Shown in pieces: positions 57,355 through 64,000 of a DNA stretch of 64,000 bases. The notes beneath the pieces were generated by a model. It did not search any database and was not told the DNA's origin. It saw only the letters and a list, made by a program, of their open reading frames with translations. Each line of letters opens with the position of its first letter. Position 1 is the first letter of the stretch. Origin of the DNA: Paenibacillus plantarum (lineage in GTDB: Bacteria; Bacillota; Bacilli; Paenibacillales; NBRC-103111); assembly GCF_013141695.1 (NCBI RefSeq), contig NZ_WHNY01000018.1:19668-83667 (forward strand), read 5' to 3'. The position numbers and the translations under genes were made by a program.

Positions 57355-57981
57355 GTGGAGGATAAAAAGAAAGGGCAGAAAACCGAAATTGAAGTGACCG
57401 TGAAACCGATCATCAATGTCAATGTGGGCAACACCTCGAAGAAAAAGAAAAAGTGCTGTGCTTGCAGCGCTACGGTTAACAGTTTTAATGAAGCAGATAA
57501 TACGACTTTCCGTATTCAAATTTGTCCCAATTGCTCGATGGAAGGGAGCAGTTTGTTTGTCCAATCAACCGATATTATAATTACGTCCAGCAGCTTTAAT
57601 CTTCCGAAGTGTTATACAACGATGGAGGGAGACACCGTATTAGAAGTAAGCGGTTCTGGTTTTGCGAATTTTATAGGTCTACCATTTCAAGGAACCTTTA
57701 CGCTTATGCTAGTCGAAAGAGCTGGTGTGGAAGAGGACGATGTGTTATTTGCTTTTGCTGGTATTGGTCTTGATAACAGTACAAGCACTCTGCTTGGCTC
57801 TATTCACGAGTTTGTGCCTGACGAAGATCTTTCGATCACCCCATGCAACAACGGTTGTTCTTGCGGGTCGCCACCTCCTGTTGTTCAGCCTACTTCCAAA
57901 GTGCTGGCAGCTACAGGCAAACCGAGAGGTATGAGGCGGATGGTTATTGTGAAGCCTGACGGCGAAGTGATTACACGGTGA
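57355..57981 (+). CDS. Cysteine-containing hypothetical protein
   Basis: A 208-residue protein that I do not recognise. The very charged N-terminus (MEDKKKGQKTEIEVTVKP) is followed by KKKKKCCACSATVNSF and ICPNCSMEGSS, then a beta-rich middle (about 65-150), CNNGCSCGSPPP and a basic C-terminus. The paired Cys motifs could bind metal or form cross-links; spore-coat-type proteins have such composition, but this is only a guess. GTG 57355 has AAAGGATG about 8 bp upstream. It stands alone between two terminators. Confidence 0.7.
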   Translation: MEDKKKGQKTEIEVTVKPIINVNVGNTSKKKKKCCACSATVNSFNEADNTTFRIQICPNCSMEGSSLFVQSTDIIITSSSFNLPKCYTTMEGDTVLEVSGSGFANFIGLPFQGTFTLMLVERAGVEEDDVLFAFAGIGLDNSTSTLLGSIHEFVPDEDLSITPCNNGCSCGSPPPVVQPTSKVLAATGKPRGMRRMVIVKPDGEVITR

Positions 57982-58017
57982 TTTGTATAACACTATAGTG
58001 CGGACTGATTTACTAAT

Positions 58018-58042
58018 GGACACCTGTGAGGGTGTCTTTTTT
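58018..58042 (+). terminator. Terminator after the cysteine-containing gene
   Basis: GACACC (58019-58024) and GGTGTC (58031-58036) with TTTTTT. Confidence 0.82.
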
Positions 58043-58126
58043 GCGTTAGGGGAATTCATCCTAGTCTGAAGTCTGATATACTTTCATAGACAGATAGAAA
58101 ACAGTCATCAGTTGGAGGTTAATACT

Positions 58127-58963
58127 ATGATAAGCGTTCGCGTTTATACCAAAGCAAAAAGACAGCTCATCGCTGCTGGACTCAGTGTGCTTATGCTGCT
58201 GGCAACGGCTTGCAGTGCTTCAGAAGTAGAGAATACGCAGGCAGCTGCGCCTTCAACCAAGGTTAGCCAGCCATCGGCAGCGATACAGAGCAGCAAGCGC
58301 ATTCCTGCTAAAGTTACCCGTGTCGTTGATGGTGATACGATGAAGGTTTCTTTTAACGAGGGTGGCAAAGCCAAAGAGGAAACGATCCGGTTGCTGCTTG
58401 TAGATACGCCAGAAAGCGTGGATCCCGAGAAGCCTGTTCAGCCTTTTGCGCTGGAAGCGTCCAACTATGCCAAAACGATGCTCACAGGCAAGGACGTTCA
58501 GCTGGAATTGGATGTATCGGAGCGGGATAAATATGGCCGGTTGCTATGCTATCTCTACATAGGGGATAATATGTTCAACGAGCTGCTGCTCGAAAATGGC
58601 TACGCCAGAGTTGCGTATATTTACCCGCCGAACGTGAAATATGTGGATCAGTTCCGTGAGATTCAGAAGAAGGCTCAGCAGAAGGCTTTGAACATCTGGA
58701 GCGTAGAAAATTATGCGCAAGAGGATGGGTATCATGAGGGTGTAGTGAAGGGTGGCGTAACGCCATCAGCGAAGTCAACCACAACGACAACTCCGAAACC
58801 TGTGACTACGTCGAAACCAACGACAACAACAACATCGAAACCGTCGGTGATTTACAATTCCTGCAAGGAGGCTAACGCAGCTGGTGCTTATCAGATCAAG
58901 AAAGGTGAGCCAGGGTACAGCGCGAAGTTAGATGGGGACAACGATGGTATTGCATGCGAGTAG
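58127..58963 (+). CDS. Lipoprotein thermonuclease (SNase) with excalibur domain
   Basis: About 278 residues. The signal peptide ends at LLATAC (Cys29), so it is a surface lipoprotein. The staphylococcal-nuclease domain (about 58-205) has VTRVVDGDTMKV, RLLLVDTPES and DKYGRLLCYLY with the catalytic Arg/Asp/Glu pattern, and should cut DNA and RNA using calcium. A Thr/Lys/Pro linker follows, then a C-terminal excalibur calcium motif (YNSCKEANAAGAYQIKKGEPGY, DGDNDGIACE). GGAGG lies about 8 bp before ATG 58127. Extracellular nucleic-acid use or DNA-uptake defence are possible roles. Confidence 0.92.
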   Translation: MISVRVYTKAKRQLIAAGLSVLMLLATACSASEVENTQAAAPSTKVSQPSAAIQSSKRIPAKVTRVVDGDTMKVSFNEGGKAKEETIRLLLVDTPESVDPEKPVQPFALEASNYAKTMLTGKDVQLELDVSERDKYGRLLCYLYIGDNMFNELLLENGYARVAYIYPPNVKYVDQFREIQKKAQQKALNIWSVENYAQEDGYHEGVVKGGVTPSAKSTTTTTPKPVTTSKPTTTTTSKPSVIYNSCKEANAAGAYQIKKGEPGYSAKLDGDNDGIACE

Positions 58964-58984
58964 TGATAACCAGGTTAATCGGAT

Positions 58985-59169
58985 TAGATGGATTTTCTCC
59001 AGCTATTTTTGAGTATTTTGGCATGTTGGGATGAATAAATGGATTTCCTACATTTAAATTCATCCATTTTGGCCGAAAAGTGAGATTGGCGCGAAAACAA
59101 CTGTATGTTTTCCAGTTAAAGTGAGATGCGGTAGGGAATCGTAGAAATTAACTACGTATTTTCCAGTTA
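58985..59169. repeat. Four-module 185-bp intergenic element, copy C
   Basis: 21-bp modules start at 58985, 59036, 59098 and 59149 (51, 62, 51). Examples are TAAATG-N9-CATTTA (59036-59056), TAACTG-N9-CAGTTA (59098-59118) and TAGATG-N9-CAGCTA (58985-59005). It lies between the convergent nuclease and MFS genes. Confidence 0.8.
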
Positions 59170-59236
59170 TTTGATGAGTGGAGCCTAACTGGGAGTTGTC
59201 TCAGCCGCAACAGATACGGCATCCATGCAAGTGTTG

Positions 59237-59264
59237 AAAAAAAGCACCCTCACGGGTGCTTTTT
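59237..59264. terminator. Bidirectional terminator before the MFS gene end
   Basis: AAAAAGCACCC-TCAC-GGGTGCTTTTT with A and T runs on either side. Confidence 0.9.
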
Positions 59265-59276
59265 CTAATTCTTAGC

Positions 59277-60548
59277 CTACTGCACAGCAGTTTGCTTATC
59301 ATACTGATTAAACATCATGTTGTAGATGGCTGCAGACAATACAGCAAGTGCCGCCAACAAGATGAACGTCCAGGTAAAGCCGATCCAACTGCTGATCGGG
59401 ATGGATAGCGGCGCTATGGTGCGCCCGAGCGTATAACGCAAGCTAGAGGCAGCAAAATATTGGCCGCGGATATGATCCGGCGCCAGTCTGGACACGAAGG
59501 CTTGCTGTGGTCCTGCAGACATGAGTTCGGCAAGCGTGAAGACGGCTATCGCGATGGTTAATCCCCAGAAGGTGGACATCTGGCAGAACATCACCATGCC
59601 GAGCGCGTAGAAAAGGGCCCCGCCGATGAACACATAGCGATCGCGATACGCGAGCATCCATTTGGTCACGATGACGGTGAAGAGAGCTACGAATAAACCA
59701 TTCTCGGAGACGATCAAACCGAATAGCTGCTTGCCCGTAAGCTGGAGATCCCAGTCATGGTAGGAGAAAATTGTTGTGAGCGGCATGGTTTCTTCCAAGA
59801 AGACGGGAAAAAGCAAGTCCAGCTGCATGAAGGTCTGCGAAAGCAGCACACCAGCGATGACGAACAGCAGGAATACGCGGTCTGTGGCAATGATTTTGTA
59901 GTCGCGCAGCTGAACCGCGATAGCATGGTACCAAGGGGTGCCAGCTTGTGAGCGATGGCGATCCGCTAGCTGCTTCGGCAGTGTTTCGTTTAAACGTTGT
60001 GCCATCATGAGTGCGAGTAACACGCAAACGACAGCAGCCGCGGCCAGCACGAGATATGGATTGTCCTTATACAGGAGGGAGCCGAGCAGAGGCCCTACAA
60101 CGACAGCCATGTTCGCGGCTGTATAGAAGATGGCGAACACGCTCGAGCGATGCTCCTCATCCACGACATCTGCTACCATAGCTTGGCTGGCAGGCCAGTA
60201 CAACGAGCCGCAAAAGCTAGCGAAGCTGAAGCCAATGAAACTCAATATGGGCATGGCCAGCCATGGCGAAGCGGCTAGTGCGAAGATCCCGTAGCCGAGC
60301 GCTTGTCCCAAAGCGGCGATCACCATCATTCGTTTGCGCCCGAAGCGATCTGCACTGTACCCGCCAAGCAAATTGCCGAACACAGAAAGTGCCTGCGACA
60401 AGACGAGAAGAATACCTGTCCAACCTTTTCCGAAAGAATTGGCGAAATAGATGGATAAGAACGGAAAAAATGCCCAAAAAATAACGTTAAAAGCGGTTTC
60501 TCCGCCGAGACGGATTTTTAAATTAATGTCCCAATCTTTGATCTTCAT
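59277..60548 (-). CDS. Major facilitator superfamily transporter
   Basis: A 423-residue protein with about 12 hydrophobic helices. The MFS loop signature GGYSADRFGRKRMM is near residues 63-76. The overall pattern resembles DHA1-type drug/H+ antiporters (MdtH-like), with GPQQAFVSRLAPDHIRGQYFAA in the second half. The substrate cannot be told from sequence. AGAGGTAAAT lies upstream of ATG. It ends 39 bp from a terminator shared with the facing nuclease region. Confidence 0.9.
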   Translation of the reverse strand: MKIKDWDINLKIRLGGETAFNVIFWAFFPFLSIYFANSFGKGWTGILLVLSQALSVFGNLLGGYSADRFGRKRMMVIAALGQALGYGIFALAASPWLAMPILSFIGFSFASFCGSLYWPASQAMVADVVDEEHRSSVFAIFYTAANMAVVVGPLLGSLLYKDNPYLVLAAAAVVCVLLALMMAQRLNETLPKQLADRHRSQAGTPWYHAIAVQLRDYKIIATDRVFLLFVIAGVLLSQTFMQLDLLFPVFLEETMPLTTIFSYHDWDLQLTGKQLFGLIVSENGLFVALFTVIVTKWMLAYRDRYVFIGGALFYALGMVMFCQMSTFWGLTIAIAVFTLAELMSAGPQQAFVSRLAPDHIRGQYFAASSLRYTLGRTIAPLSIPISSWIGFTWTFILLAALAVLSAAIYNMMFNQYDKQTAVQ

Positions 60549-60662
60549 TATTTAATTTACCTCTGGTTAATTTAAGTATCTCCCTATCATACTACCAATC
60601 TTCGTGCGGAAACAAGGCGAACTTAAGGATGAATGGTTCCAGTTGTGCCAAATATTAACGGG

Positions 60663-60703
60663 AAAAGGAGCCCACCACAGATGAACTGTGACAGGCTCCT
60701 TCT
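60663..60703 (-). terminator. Terminator of the exported Pro/Gly-rich protein gene
   Basis: AAGGAGCC (60665-60672) pairs with GGCTCCTT (60694-60701), with CACAG/CTGTG inside. On the minus strand it ends CTCCTTTTCC. Confidence 0.75.
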
Positions 60704-60706
60704 TAT

Positions 60707-61537
60707 TTAATCGAGGGTAATCGAGGTGATACTGCCATTCGTCTTAAAATCTTGCGTATATGTCACCAAGGCTTTGGCCGTTATGGTGCCAGTAGGTCCA
60801 GTGATGCTAACCGTCGGCGTGGAGGAATAACCAGCTCCCGGATTCGTGATCGTAACGCCAGTCACCACGCCATCCGTGACGATGGCTGTTGCGGTTGCGG
60901 AGGTTTTATGCCAAGTTGCCGTTCGATTCCCGTTGTAGCGGTAGAAATTAGATACTTCATCCAGACGTTCGTTGGTGATGCCGTATGGCCCAAGTACCTT
61001 CAGTAAAGCGGCTTTGTTTCGTTGTGCGAGCTCATGACTTGGTTGGCTGTCTAACCCAGATGGCGTCACTCCGCTAAAAGCTGTTCGAAACACCTCAGTA
61101 GGTACGCCGAGAGCGGCGGCAATCAGCACAACGGGCCGTCCTTTATCCTGAGGATCTGTTGTGAGACCACCTGAAATGACGACGGAATAAGTAGAAGGAT
61201 TCGTAATTCCGCTGGTTGCTTCCCCATTCGATGGGGGAGAGCCGGCAGATGAGCTTGGCGGTGCGCCTTCTCCTTGCCCTTGTTCAGGACAATCGATACC
61301 GTCGCGGTTAGGCGGAGGTGGATTTTGACCATTTACGCGAGGCCCGCCTGGCTTGCCGGCTTCTCCTTGTCTTGGCTTTGGTTTTGCTGGCTTATCCTGT
61401 GTTGGGGCTGTTGTCGTGGTTTGCTCGGATTCGGGTGCTGCTAATGCCTTGCTGTTAGCTCCTAAAGCAATAACGCCACTGCCTGCTAATACTACGGATA
61501 ATGCGCTTGCTAGGATGATTTTAGTTTGAATGTTCAT
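60707..61537 (-). CDS. Exported hypothetical protein with Pro/Gly-rich linker
   Basis: A 276-residue protein with a signal peptide (IILASALSVVLAGSGVIALGANSKALA), a Pro/Gly/Lys-rich disordered stretch (about 35-105) and a C-terminal folded part. That part has SYSVVISGGLTTDPQDKGRPVVLIAAALGVPTEVFRTAFSGV and a short beta domain GVTITNPGAGYSSTPTVSITG. The latter motif occurs in many secreted bacterial proteins of unknown role. GAAGGGAAG precedes ATG. It is divergent from the two-component genes, which may control it. Confidence 0.75.
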   Translation of the reverse strand: MNIQTKIILASALSVVLAGSGVIALGANSKALAAPESEQTTTTAPTQDKPAKPKPRQGEAGKPGGPRVNGQNPPPPNRDGIDCPEQGQGEGAPPSSSAGSPPSNGEATSGITNPSTYSVVISGGLTTDPQDKGRPVVLIAAALGVPTEVFRTAFSGVTPSGLDSQPSHELAQRNKAALLKVLGPYGITNERLDEVSNFYRYNGNRTATWHKTSATATAIVTDGVVTGVTITNPGAGYSSTPTVSITGPTGTITAKALVTYTQDFKTNGSITSITLD

Positions 61538-61598
61538 GGGGATCTTCCCTTCGTTATCGTAGATTTGTAGTTCCTTGAAACCTATCTTAACCCCACTT

Positions 61599-61639
61599 GG
61601 TGAAATTACGGTGAAAGCCCGAAGGCGATAGATTATACT
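61599..61639 (+). promoter_or_regulatory. Response-regulator gene promoter with 11-bp-spaced direct repeats
   Basis: GGTGAAA at 61599-61605 and 61610-61616 are direct repeats 11 bp apart, the geometry of OmpR/PhoB boxes. The second overlaps the -35 position of a weak promoter with TATACT at 61634-61639. Confidence 0.45.
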
Positions 61640-61677
61640 TAATCGTAATAGAGCGAATGAGAGATGGTGGCGGATAG

Positions 61678-62352
61678 ATGAAGCTTTTATTAGCGGAAGA
61701 TGACGTGAAATTAGGCGAGTTAACGGCGTATATGTTGAAAAAAAAGACCGGATGCAGCGTCGATTGGGTGCAAACGGGGAACGATGCCTTCGACTATGCC
61801 GCAGCCTCCAGTTATGATGTGGTCATTCTCGATTGGATGATGCCTAATGGAGATGGTCGTGACACCTGTGCTAGGCTGCGCCAGGCAGGGTATCGAGGAG
61901 CTATTCTGATGCTCACGGCCAAAGACGGGCTGCGAGATCGGGTCGAAGGGCTGGATGCGGGGGCGGATGATTACCTCGTGAAGCCTTTTGAAATGGACGA
62001 GCTGTTGGCGCGCTTGCGGGCGCTGATGCGCAGAAGCTTTGCTCCTTTGCAGGACGACGTTGTGCGAGTGGGAGAGCTGGAGCTGCAGCGGACGAATCAG
62101 ATGGTTCGGCAGGGAGGCCAAGAGATCCAGTTGTCTCCGCGTGAGTTTCAGATTTTGGACCTGCTGTTGCAGAATAAAGGGCGGACGCTTACGCGTGAGG
62201 TTATTTTAGATAAAGTATGGGGCTTAGATGCTGACGTAAATTTAAAATCGATCGATGCGATCGTCAAATTAATTCGTAAGAAGCTGGAGTCTTCCGATGC
62301 GCGGGAGCTCATTCAGAGCGTGAGAGGCGTAGGGTATAAAATTGAAGCGTAA
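61678..62352 (+). CDS. OmpR/PhoB-family response regulator
   Basis: 224 residues. The receiver domain (1-120) has Asp8-Asp9, phosphoacceptor Asp52 (VVILDWMMPNGDG), Thr80 and Lys102 (VKPFEMDE). The C-terminal winged helix (about 125-224) ends in the usual [11 protein letters not shown]. It is paired with the histidine kinase whose TTG start lies inside its last codons (11-base overlap). Direct repeats in the upstream gap suggest autoregulation. Confidence 0.95.
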   Translation: MKLLLAEDDVKLGELTAYMLKKKTGCSVDWVQTGNDAFDYAAASSYDVVILDWMMPNGDGRDTCARLRQAGYRGAILMLTAKDGLRDRVEGLDAGADDYLVKPFEMDELLARLRALMRRSFAPLQDDVVRVGELELQRTNQMVRQGGQEIQLSPREFQILDLLLQNKGRTLTREVILDKVWGLDADVNLKSIDAIVKLIRKKLESSDARELIQSVRGVGYKIEA

Positions 62353-63727
62353 CAGGAGCTGGCTGAATAAGCGCTTGTCTGAAGGGAATTTATTTGACCA
62401 GACTCGCAATAAACTTACGCTGCAATATAGCGGCGTGTTGATGATCTTTCTCGGGTTATTCGTCGTCATTGTGTATGCCTTGCTGTATATGTTCATCTGG
62501 AGCGACCAACGGTCTCATTTGACCGAGTTGACGAATAGTGAGCTGCAGGTTTTGCAGAAATGGGTGGATGGGGACACCAATCCGAAGCGTCAGCCACCGC
62601 GCTCTGTGGAAGATGCCTTCTCGATCAGCGCGGATCAATCGTTCTATTACCTTATTTCCGACACAGGGGCTGTGCAATTAGGTGATGAAACGCAGCCGGA
62701 ATTGCGAGAGCAGATGATGGCTTTGATCGCGAAGGGGCAGTTCAAGGGAGAGCAGACCCAGCAAACGACCTTGCAGACGTTCGATCAACCCTCGGTGGAT
62801 GTCCAAGGTCGACCGCAACACGGGGAGGACGCTCGATTTCTCGTGACCAGCCGGGAACTTAAGAAGAATGGACAGTTGATTGGTACCTTATATGTGGGGA
62901 AGGAGGTCACCTTTCAACATCAGCTGTTTCGCTTATTGCTCATCTTGATGCTAGGAATGGCGCTGCTCTTCTTTGTACTCGCGCTGTGGTTCAGTCATCG
63001 TATGGCGCGTAGAGCGATCATCCCGATTGCCAAAGCGTATGAGCGGCAACGCGAGTTCGTTGCCGATGCTTCGCATGAGCTGCGTACCCCGCTCAGCGTG
63101 ATGCTCACCTCCATCGAGGCGCTGCAGCTCGATGCGGATGAAGACAATCCCTTCACGAATAACGTGCTGAAGGGCATGAAGGATGAGGTCAACGCCATCA
63201 CGAGGTTGACCAGTGAGCTGCTGCAGCTGGCGCGGTCGGATGCGGACGAGTTCATGCTGGAGCGTTCCAGCTTCCAGGTAAAGGCCGCTGCCGAGAGCGT
63301 AATTGCGAAGCTGCTGCCCGCAGCGCAGGCCAAAGGTATGGCGCTGAAGCTGCATGTGCCTGACGAGCTGACCGTGGAGTGGGATCGAGGCAAATTGACG
63401 CAATTGCTGGTAATTCTCATCGATAATGCGATTAAATATACGCTGGATGATGGAGATGTACACATTAGCCTTGCGGAGAAAGTGGAAAAAGGTGCCCGTT
63501 TTCTCACGCTCGACGTGAGGGATAACGGAATGGGGATCGCGCCCGAGGCGCTGCCGCGTGTTTTTGATCGGTTCTACCGGCAGGATAAGGCTCGAACCCG
63601 GCAGGTTGGCGGACATGGGCTTGGACTAGCCATCGCGAAGAACCTTGTGGATGCCGCACAAGGGACGATCCAGGTGGAGAGCCAACTGGGGGTAGGGAGC
63701 ACGTTTCGCTTGCGGATCCCTGTGTAG
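62342..63727 (+). CDS. Membrane sensor histidine kinase
   Basis: 461 residues. Membrane helices lie near 30-54 and 197-217, flanking an extracellular sensor of about 140 residues. His245 in [12 protein letters not shown] is the phosphorylation site. The ATPase domain shows LIDNAIKYT (N box), DNGMGIA (G1), FDRFYR and [11 protein letters not shown] (G2). The linker after helix 2 is short and no clear HAMP domain is seen. It starts at TTG 62342, overlapping the response regulator gene. The signal is unknown. Confidence 0.94.
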   Translation: MKRNRSWLNKRLSEGNLFDQTRNKLTLQYSGVLMIFLGLFVVIVYALLYMFIWSDQRSHLTELTNSELQVLQKWVDGDTNPKRQPPRSVEDAFSISADQSFYYLISDTGAVQLGDETQPELREQMMALIAKGQFKGEQTQQTTLQTFDQPSVDVQGRPQHGEDARFLVTSRELKKNGQLIGTLYVGKEVTFQHQLFRLLLILMLGMALLFFVLALWFSHRMARRAIIPIAKAYERQREFVADASHELRTPLSVMLTSIEALQLDADEDNPFTNNVLKGMKDEVNAITRLTSELLQLARSDADEFMLERSSFQVKAAAESVIAKLLPAAQAKGMALKLHVPDELTVEWDRGKLTQLLVILIDNAIKYTLDDGDVHISLAEKVEKGARFLTLDVRDNGMGIAPEALPRVFDRFYRQDKARTRQVGGHGLGLAIAKNLVDAAQGTIQVESQLGVGSTFRLRIPV

Positions 63728-63730
63728 GCA

Positions 63731-64000
63731 AAACCGACTAATTCTGGTGAAACGGAGCTAAAATCCCAGAGTTAGCCTGCCAAACCGACTAACTCTGGAG
63801 GAACGGAGTGGAAATCCCAGAGTTAGTCTGCCAAACCGACAAACTCTAGAGGAACGGAGCTAAAATCCCAGAGTTAGTCTACAAAACCGACTAACTCTGG
63901 TGAGACGAAGCTGAAGTCCCAGAGTTAGCCTACAAAACCGACTAACTCTGGTGAAACGAAGCTGAAGTCCCAGAGTTAGTCTACAAAATCGACTAACTCT
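63731..64000. repeat. Tandem 51-bp palindromic repeat array (class 3), running off the window
   Basis: Five full 51-bp units start at 63731, 63782, 63833, 63884 and 63935, with a sixth cut at the window end. Each junction forms a dyad TTAGTC-N9-GACTAA (first copy TTAGCC), for example 63772-63792, extendable to AGAGTTAGTC/GACTAACTCT. All six frames have stops in the unit, so it is noncoding. It follows the kinase gene by 3 bp, and there are no unique spacers as in CRISPR. Confidence 0.92.

Noticed and set aside
63731..64000. CRISPR array at the window end
   Set aside because: The 51-bp units are repeated throughout with no unique spacers, and no cas genes are near.

Overview
The window looks like chromosome from a Paenibacillus-type Firmicute (Bacillota, Paenibacillaceae). 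This rests on gene order and signals, not on a database search. The trxB - rapZ - yvcK - whiA - crh-like - clpP block and the cggR-gapA-pgk-tpiA-gpmI-eno operon are laid out as in Bacillus relatives. Ribosome binding sites are strong AGGAGG-type, promoters are sigma-A-like, a CtsR site and a CggR operator can be read, and the S-layer-homology, stalk-domain and PL11 proteins are of the kind common in Paenibacillus.

Layout. 1-9.8 kb: 3' end of a PRPP-synthetase-like gene, a TPR protein, trxB, a ROK glucokinase, rapZ-yvcK-whiA, an HPr/Crh-like protein and a secreted stalk-domain protein. 9.8-24.4 kb: clpP under a CtsR-type promoter, tRNA-Arg(CCG), the glycolytic operon, an M50-like membrane peptidase, secG, a carboxylesterase, rnr with a very long disordered tail, smpB and ssrA (tmRNA). 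The smpB/ssrA/rnr/clpP group gathers ribosome rescue and proteolysis. 24.4-30 kb: an AT-rich, island-like segment just downstream of ssrA, with a giant SLH beta-propeller protein, an inverted partial copy of the tmRNA 3' end, and a deletion-fused pseudogene. 30-34 kb: sulfate ABC transporter (sbp-cysT-cysW-cysA, minus strand). 34-44 kb: an EAL protein with a chemoreceptor, a small acetyltransferase, a general stress protein with a sigma-B-like promoter, and a likely operon of M48-ankyrin peptidase, TerD, a TerD-TerA fusion and an unknown protein. 44-64 kb: accessory genes (PL11 rhamnogalacturonan lyase, two divergent GGDEF proteins, QorB-like/HxlR redox pair with FrnE, DUF2334-FG-GAP protein, lipoprotein nuclease, MFS transporter, OmpR-type two-component system).

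The most unusual signal is in the intergenic DNA. Three gaps (about 37.8, 47.6 and 59.0 kb) each hold four 21-bp dyad modules, TANNTG-N9-CANNTA-like, whose starts are spaced exactly 51, 62 and 51 bp. Each element spans 185 bp, although the sequence between modules is largely unrelated. A fourth gap (54.9 kb) shows the same four-module geometry (51, 61, 51 bp) with a different module sequence (TAGTCCG-N7-CGGACTA). The end of the window carries a tandem array with an exact 51-bp period and a third dyad sequence (TTAGTC-N9-GACTAA). Spacings near whole helical turns and a symmetrical 30-41-30 spacer layout suggest one architectural family of DNA (or RNA) elements that I do not recognise.
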